NCBI GenBank assembly: GCA_039586815.1
Contig: JBDHJR010000022.1
Coordinates: 19,025 to 83,024 of the forward strand
Direction of reading: 5' to 3'
Source of the DNA: WVYX01 sp039586815
GTDB lineage: Bacteria > Gemmatimonadota > Gemmatimonadetes > Gemmatimonadales > GWC2-71-9
Length of the DNA stretch: 64,000 bases
The notes under the pieces were generated by a model. That model was not told the origin of the DNA and did not search any database. It saw only the letters and a list, made by a program, of their open reading frames with translations. The stretch's first letter is position 1; each line of letters starts with the position of its first letter. Of this stretch, positions 60,504 through 64,000 are shown one piece after another. The position numbers and the translations under genes were made by a program.

Positions 60504-62319
60504 ATGACAAGACGTCTCAGCGTCTTCACCCCGATCCTGTTGTGCGCCTTGCTGGTCTTGGTTCTCGGCGCGACGAGCGGTGTTGCCGAGCTACAGGCCC
60601 AGCACGGCGGAATCGTTTCCCCGGGCACTTCAGAGCTATGAAGAGGTCGACGGCATCTGGCCGACCCTCAGGGCGCGGGTCGCCGCGGTGCCGTTCAACC
60701 TGGTAGCCACGCTCATCTTCCTGCTCGCCATCATCCACACGTTCCTGACATCGCGGTTCCTGGCGATCTCGCACAGATGGGAAGAGGAACACGAGCGGAA
60801 GATCGAGCGCGGGGAGGTCAGCCGCGATTCGGTGCATCACGGTGCCGGGCTCATGCATTTCCTCGGCGAGGTCGAGGTCGTGTTCGGCCTGTGGGCCGTA
60901 CCGTTGATGATCGCGATCATCGCCTTCTACGACTGGCGCACCGCGCTGCACTACGTCGGCGAGACGGTCAACTACGCCGAGCCGGCATTCGTGGTCGTGA
61001 TCATGACGCTCGCAGCAACGCGGCCAATCCTCCGGCTTGCGGAGGGGATCATCAACCGCATCGCCGGCCTGCTCGGAGGATCGCTCGCGGCCCTCTGGTT
61101 CACGACGCTCACCGTGGGCGCCCTGCTCGGCTCTTTCATCACCGAGCCCGCCGCCATCACCATATCGGCACTCGTGCTCGGGCGCAGGCTGTACGCTCTC
61201 GAGCCCAGCACGAAGCTCAAGTACGCCACGCTCGGGCTGCTCCTCGTCAACGTGTCGGTGGGCGGCACGCTCACGCATTTTGCCGCGCCGCCGGTGCTCA
61301 TGGTGGCCGAGCCCTGGGGCTGGGGACTGAGCCACATGCTCCTCAACTTCGGCTGGAAGGCGGCCATCGGCATCGTCATATCCAACGGGCTCTACTTCGC
61401 CCTGTTCCGGCGCGAGCTGGCGGCACTGGAGGAGAAGTACGCCGTAGTGCGATTGAAGGAGGAGATCCACACACGCCACCTGAGACGGCAGGACGTGGAC
61501 GCGCGCTTCGACGAGCTCAGGCGGAGCCTCTCCGCCGCCACCGGGACGCGTGCCCGTCTCGAAGAGCTGATCCAGAGTCTCTCGGACCGGATACGCGCGG
61601 AGCTGGAGGGTCAGTTGGTACCCGAGCTGCGAGCGCGGGGCTTCGATGAGGACCTGATTCAGGAGGCCTTCACTCAGCGGTTCGAGGAAATCCGGTTGCG
61701 GGAGGCGCGACGTCTGGTGCCGCTGCTGCTGCCGGCGAGTAAGCGCGGGCCGTTCGTCGATCCGGACTGGGACAACCGCGACGACCCGGTGCCGGTGTGG
61801 ATCACCGTGGTGCACGTGCTGTTCATGGCTTGGGCGATCATGAACGCCCACCACCCGCCGCTCTTCATACTGGGGATGCTGTTCTTCCTCGGCTTCGCGG
61901 CGGTGACCGAGGACTACCAGAACCGCGTCGACCTCAAGCCCGCCATGCTCGTGGGGTTCTTTCTAGCCGGGCTCGTCATACACGGCGGCGTACAGGGATG
62001 GTGGATCGCGCCGATTCTCGGCAATCTGGGTGAGTTGCCCTTGATGGCGGCGGCGACGGGGCTGACGGCGTTCAATGACAACGCGGCGATCACCTATCTC
62101 GCCACGCTGGTGCCCGACTTCAGCGACGCGCTCAAGTACGCCGTCGTCGCGGGTGCCGTCACGGGCGGAGGCCTGACCATCATCGCCAACGCACCCAACC
62201 CGGCGGGCATATCACTCCTGCGCAAGTACCTCGACGACGGCTTCTCGCCAGCCGGCCTCCTCCGTGCGGCGATCGTGCCGACCATCATCATGTTCGTGAT
62301 CTTCTTCGTCACGGGCTGA
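60504..62319 (+). CDS. Putative Na+/H+ antiporter, possible 5' frameshift
   Basis: The main frame (60580-62319, 579 residues) is a polytopic membrane protein of the putative Na+/H+ antiporter family: PFNLVATLIFLLAIIHTFL, LGEVEVVFGLWAVPLMIAII, GGTLTHFAAPPVLM and TAFNDNAAITYLATLVPD. It has about 11-12 helices and a long charged loop (about 285-390, helical) in the middle. A signal-like N-terminus beginning ATG 60504, with AGGGGAG upstream, reads MTRRLSVFTPILLCALLVLV but in another frame, ending at TGA near 60641. Joining them needs one frame change. Either a frameshift is present, or translation starts at GTG/TTG 60580 by coupling. Confidence 0.82.
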
Positions 62320-62417
62320 GGCGACATCGGGTGGCCGCCGTTTGGCTGGGCGCGCGGCCTCCTACTCCAGCAGCTTGAACAGCACGGCCGCCAGAAACCC
62401 GGCTAGGGGGCCCGCCC

Positions 62418-62633
62418 GTGAGTAGGCACCGTTATGAAATCGTTCTGTATTGGAGCGACACGGATCGTGCCGTGATCGCCCAGGTGCCGGAACTGCCTGG
62501 CTGTGTGGCCGACGGCCCGACATACCAGGAGGCGTTGGCTAACGTCGAAGTAGTCATCGAGGAGTGGATCGCGACGGCACGCGAGCTCGGTCGCGCAATT
62601 CCTGAGCCCCGGGGGCGTGCCAAGTTGGCGTGA
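62418..62633 (+). CDS. HicB-family protein, no HicA partner
   Basis: 71 residues from GTG 62418. The HicB fold is clear: RYEIVLYWSDTDRAVIAQVPELPGCVADGPTYQEALANVEVVIEEWI, including PELPGCxAxGxTxxEAL. It ends without the DNA-binding ribbon-helix-helix often found in full HicB antitoxins. No HicA-like double-stranded-RNA-binding toxin lies within the flanking 100 bases. It may be an orphan or act as a stand-alone regulator. Confidence 0.88.
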   Translation: MSRHRYEIVLYWSDTDRAVIAQVPELPGCVADGPTYQEALANVEVVIEEWIATARELGRAIPEPRGRAKLA

Positions 62634-62663
62634 TCGGGTCGCGGTTGCGGATCGCCAATCCCA

Positions 62664-62695
62664 AGGCCCCGCCAGCCACCCGGCTGGCGGGGCCT
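62664..62695 (+). terminator. Terminator-like hairpin after hicB
   Basis: A perfect 14-bp stem (AGGCCCCGCCAGCC / GGCTGGCGGGGCCT) with a four-base loop, followed by GAGTCTTCG. The T tract is poor, but the stem is very stable and lies 30 bases after the stop. Confidence 0.7.
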
Positions 62696-62783
62696 GAGTC
62701 TTCGCCGACACGGGCGTGGGTCCTAAGTGGACGTTCCGTTTTGCCGTCGTGCCGTTGATCTAGCCGGAAGAAAGGAAAGAGCT

Positions 62784-64000
62784 GTGAAGTGGAATCGACG
62801 GATCTTCATCAAGACGAGTGCCGGGGCGCTGGCGGGGCTGTGGCTCTCGGGTTGCCGCGGCGAATTCGGTGGTGCGACGATCGTGTTCCGTAACGGCGTG
62901 GTGTTGCCGGTGGACGACCTGTTCTCCGAGCACACTGCGCTAGCGATCCGGGGGAATCGCGTGCTGGCCGTCGGCAGCGATGAAGCGGTCGCAGCCGCTG
63001 CCGGAAGTGGTGCCCGGGTCATCGACCTGGACGGCCGCACGGTGCTGCCGGGGTTCATCGAGCCACACATGCACTTCCTGTTGCTCGCGGGCCTCGGGCA
63101 CCTCGCGGATGTGGGCCCCTTTCAGCGGCCTACCTTCGAGGACGCTCTGGAGGCCCTACGTGAAGTGCGGGAACGGACCGGCGCAGACGGCTGGGTCATG
63201 GGCCGCCAGTTCGATCCGGTTCTGCTGGAGCCACCACGCGAGCTGACGACGAGGGAGCTGGATGAGGTTTCTCCGGACCGACCGGTGTTCGTGTTGAATG
63301 CTTCCGGCCACATCGCCTACGTCAACAGCCGGACCCTGGAGCTTGCCAACATCACCAGGGACACCCCCGACCCCGAGGGCGCTCAATACGGCCGCTATGA
63401 GGATGGCTCACCCAACGGAGTACTCTATGGCCCCGGCGCCCACATGCCGGTCTTGATGCTAAACGAGGCGATCGCTGCTCGAATGCAAACGGGGTTCGTC
63501 GAGGCCGGCATCCAGGTCGGCGAATACGCCGCGTCCCTTGGTGTGACTACGCTTTGCGACCAGGCCACCGGCGTCCTTGCCGGCGCTGCGGAGTGGGAGC
63601 GGTATCAGCAGATGTACGCTGAGGGCCGCATGAAGGCTCGCATTCGCGCGTACCTCTTCGACGCGCAGGGTCCGGAGTGGGATGAAGTGGGGATCCAGCC
63701 GGGTGAAGGCGACGCGCTCGTGCAGGTATCCGGATGGAAGATCGTGACCGACGGGTCGAACCAGGGCTTCACCGGAAGGCAGCGGGAGCCTTACCTGGGC
63801 AGGGACTCCAGAGGGATCTACTACATCGAACCCGAGGCCCTACGGGAGATCGTCCAAACCCGGGCCGCGCAGGGCTGGCCCCTTTCCCTGCACGGCAACG
63901 GTGATGCCGCGATCGACAGCATCCTGGATGCGCTGGAGTATGCCCAGGATCAGGGGATCGACGTCCGCTCGCTGCGCTGCCGGATCGAGCACTGCTCGAT
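62784..64000 (+). CDS. Tat-exported amidohydrolase lipoprotein (YtcJ-like), 3' end outside window
   Basis: 405 codons visible, no stop before the window end. GTG 62784 follows AAGGAAAGAGCT. The N-terminus KWNRRIFIKTSAGALAGLWLSGC contains a textbook twin-arginine motif and a lipobox, so it is probably a Tat lipoprotein. The amidohydrolase domain has GNRVLAVGSD, VIDLDGRTVLPGFIEPHMHFL (metal-binding HxH), ASGHIAYVNS, GWKIVTDGSNQGFTG and SLHGNGDAAID. It belongs to the Amidohydro_3/YtcJ group; the substrate is unknown. Confidence 0.9.
   Translation, partial: MKWNRRIFIKTSAGALAGLWLSGCRGEFGGATIVFRNGVVLPVDDLFSEHTALAIRGNRVLAVGSDEAVAAAAGSGARVIDLDGRTVLPGFIEPHMHFLLLAGLGHLADVGPFQRPTFEDALEALREVRERTGADGWVMGRQFDPVLLEPPRELTTRELDEVSPDRPVFVLNASGHIAYVNSRTLELANITRDTPDPEGAQYGRYEDGSPNGVLYGPGAHMPVLMLNEAIAARMQTGFVEAGIQVGEYAASLGVTTLCDQATGVLAGAAEWERYQQMYAEGRMKARIRAYLFDAQGPEWDEVGIQPGEGDALVQVSGWKIVTDGSNQGFTGRQREPYLGRDSRGIYYIEPEALREIVQTRAAQGWPLSLHGNGDAAIDSILDALEYAQDQGIDVRSLRCRIEHCS

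Overview
The window is a 64 kb piece of a high-GC Gram-negative bacterial chromosome. The gene content points to Gemmatimonadota or a close relative. The evidence is an outer-membrane TonB receptor and beta-barrels, many lipoproteins, a Tat-exported protein of the misnamed 'asparagine synthetase B' family, a secreted lumazine-binding/NTF2-like protein, a surface protein with a prealbumin-like C-terminal region, a K+-type membrane pyrophosphatase, frequent GTG starts and pervasive ATGA/GTGA stop-start overlaps. This is inference from gene families; there is no rRNA in the window to prove it. I see no phage, insertion sequence, CRISPR array or plasmid function. The coding strand is densely packed and no gene-free stretch exceeds about 200 bases.

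Layout. 1-6.4 kb (minus): a translation and nucleotide cluster, prs-rplY-pth-hppA-ychF, preceded by a GNAT and a small unknown gene; ychF is flanked by two copies of an inverted purine/pyrimidine repeat. 6.5-8.4 kb (plus): a free-standing EF-Tu domain-2 protein, an NTF2-like secreted protein and an ornithine-cyclodeaminase-family enzyme. 8.4-19.1 kb (minus): the most striking locus, five nearly contiguous signalling genes. Three are tandem paralogous GAF/PAS histidine kinases (two are hybrids with two receivers), followed by a free receiver and a protein joining an orphan HisKA domain, a receiver, a HAMP-like linker and a complete Ser/Thr kinase. 19.3-21.5 kb: a secreted surface protein broken by a frameshift at an apparent internal deletion. 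21.6-25.1 kb: tRNA-Gln, a free receiver and a minor-pilin operon (GspH/FimT, PilV, PilW, PilX types). 25.3-31.9 kb: an unknown gene, ispE, a flippase-like membrane protein, a degenerate HPt protein, pdxJ, a lipoprotein, methylmalonyl-CoA epimerase and thioredoxin.

32.0-45.4 kb (plus): nine genes in one overlapping chain ending at a terminator: unknown, rsmI, DUF4159, a DUF4175-like membrane/coiled-coil protein, TPR, the Tat protein, a JAMM-DinG helicase fusion, an LL-diaminopimelate-type aminotransferase and a membrane-anchored unknown. 45.6-52.4 kb: a secreted gluzincin peptidase, an endonuclease/phosphatase-family lipoprotein, gltX, a DUF3784 protein, a small lipoprotein, a 55-residue proline-rich microprotein with its own terminator, tRNA-Ser, a chalcone-isomerase-like protein and a methyltransferase. 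52.5-64.0 kb: cell-envelope genes (TonB receptor, DUF4136 lipoprotein, DUF6868, phosphoesterase lipoprotein, three beta-barrels, a DUF2867 membrane protein, a Na+/H+ antiporter), an orphan HicB and the start of a Tat-exported amidohydrolase.

The best candidate for an undescribed system is the kinase array at 8.4-19.1 kb. It has many sensory inputs and several receivers but no DNA-binding output. Its only visible output is a Ser/Thr kinase that carries an H-box domain without its own ATPase domain.
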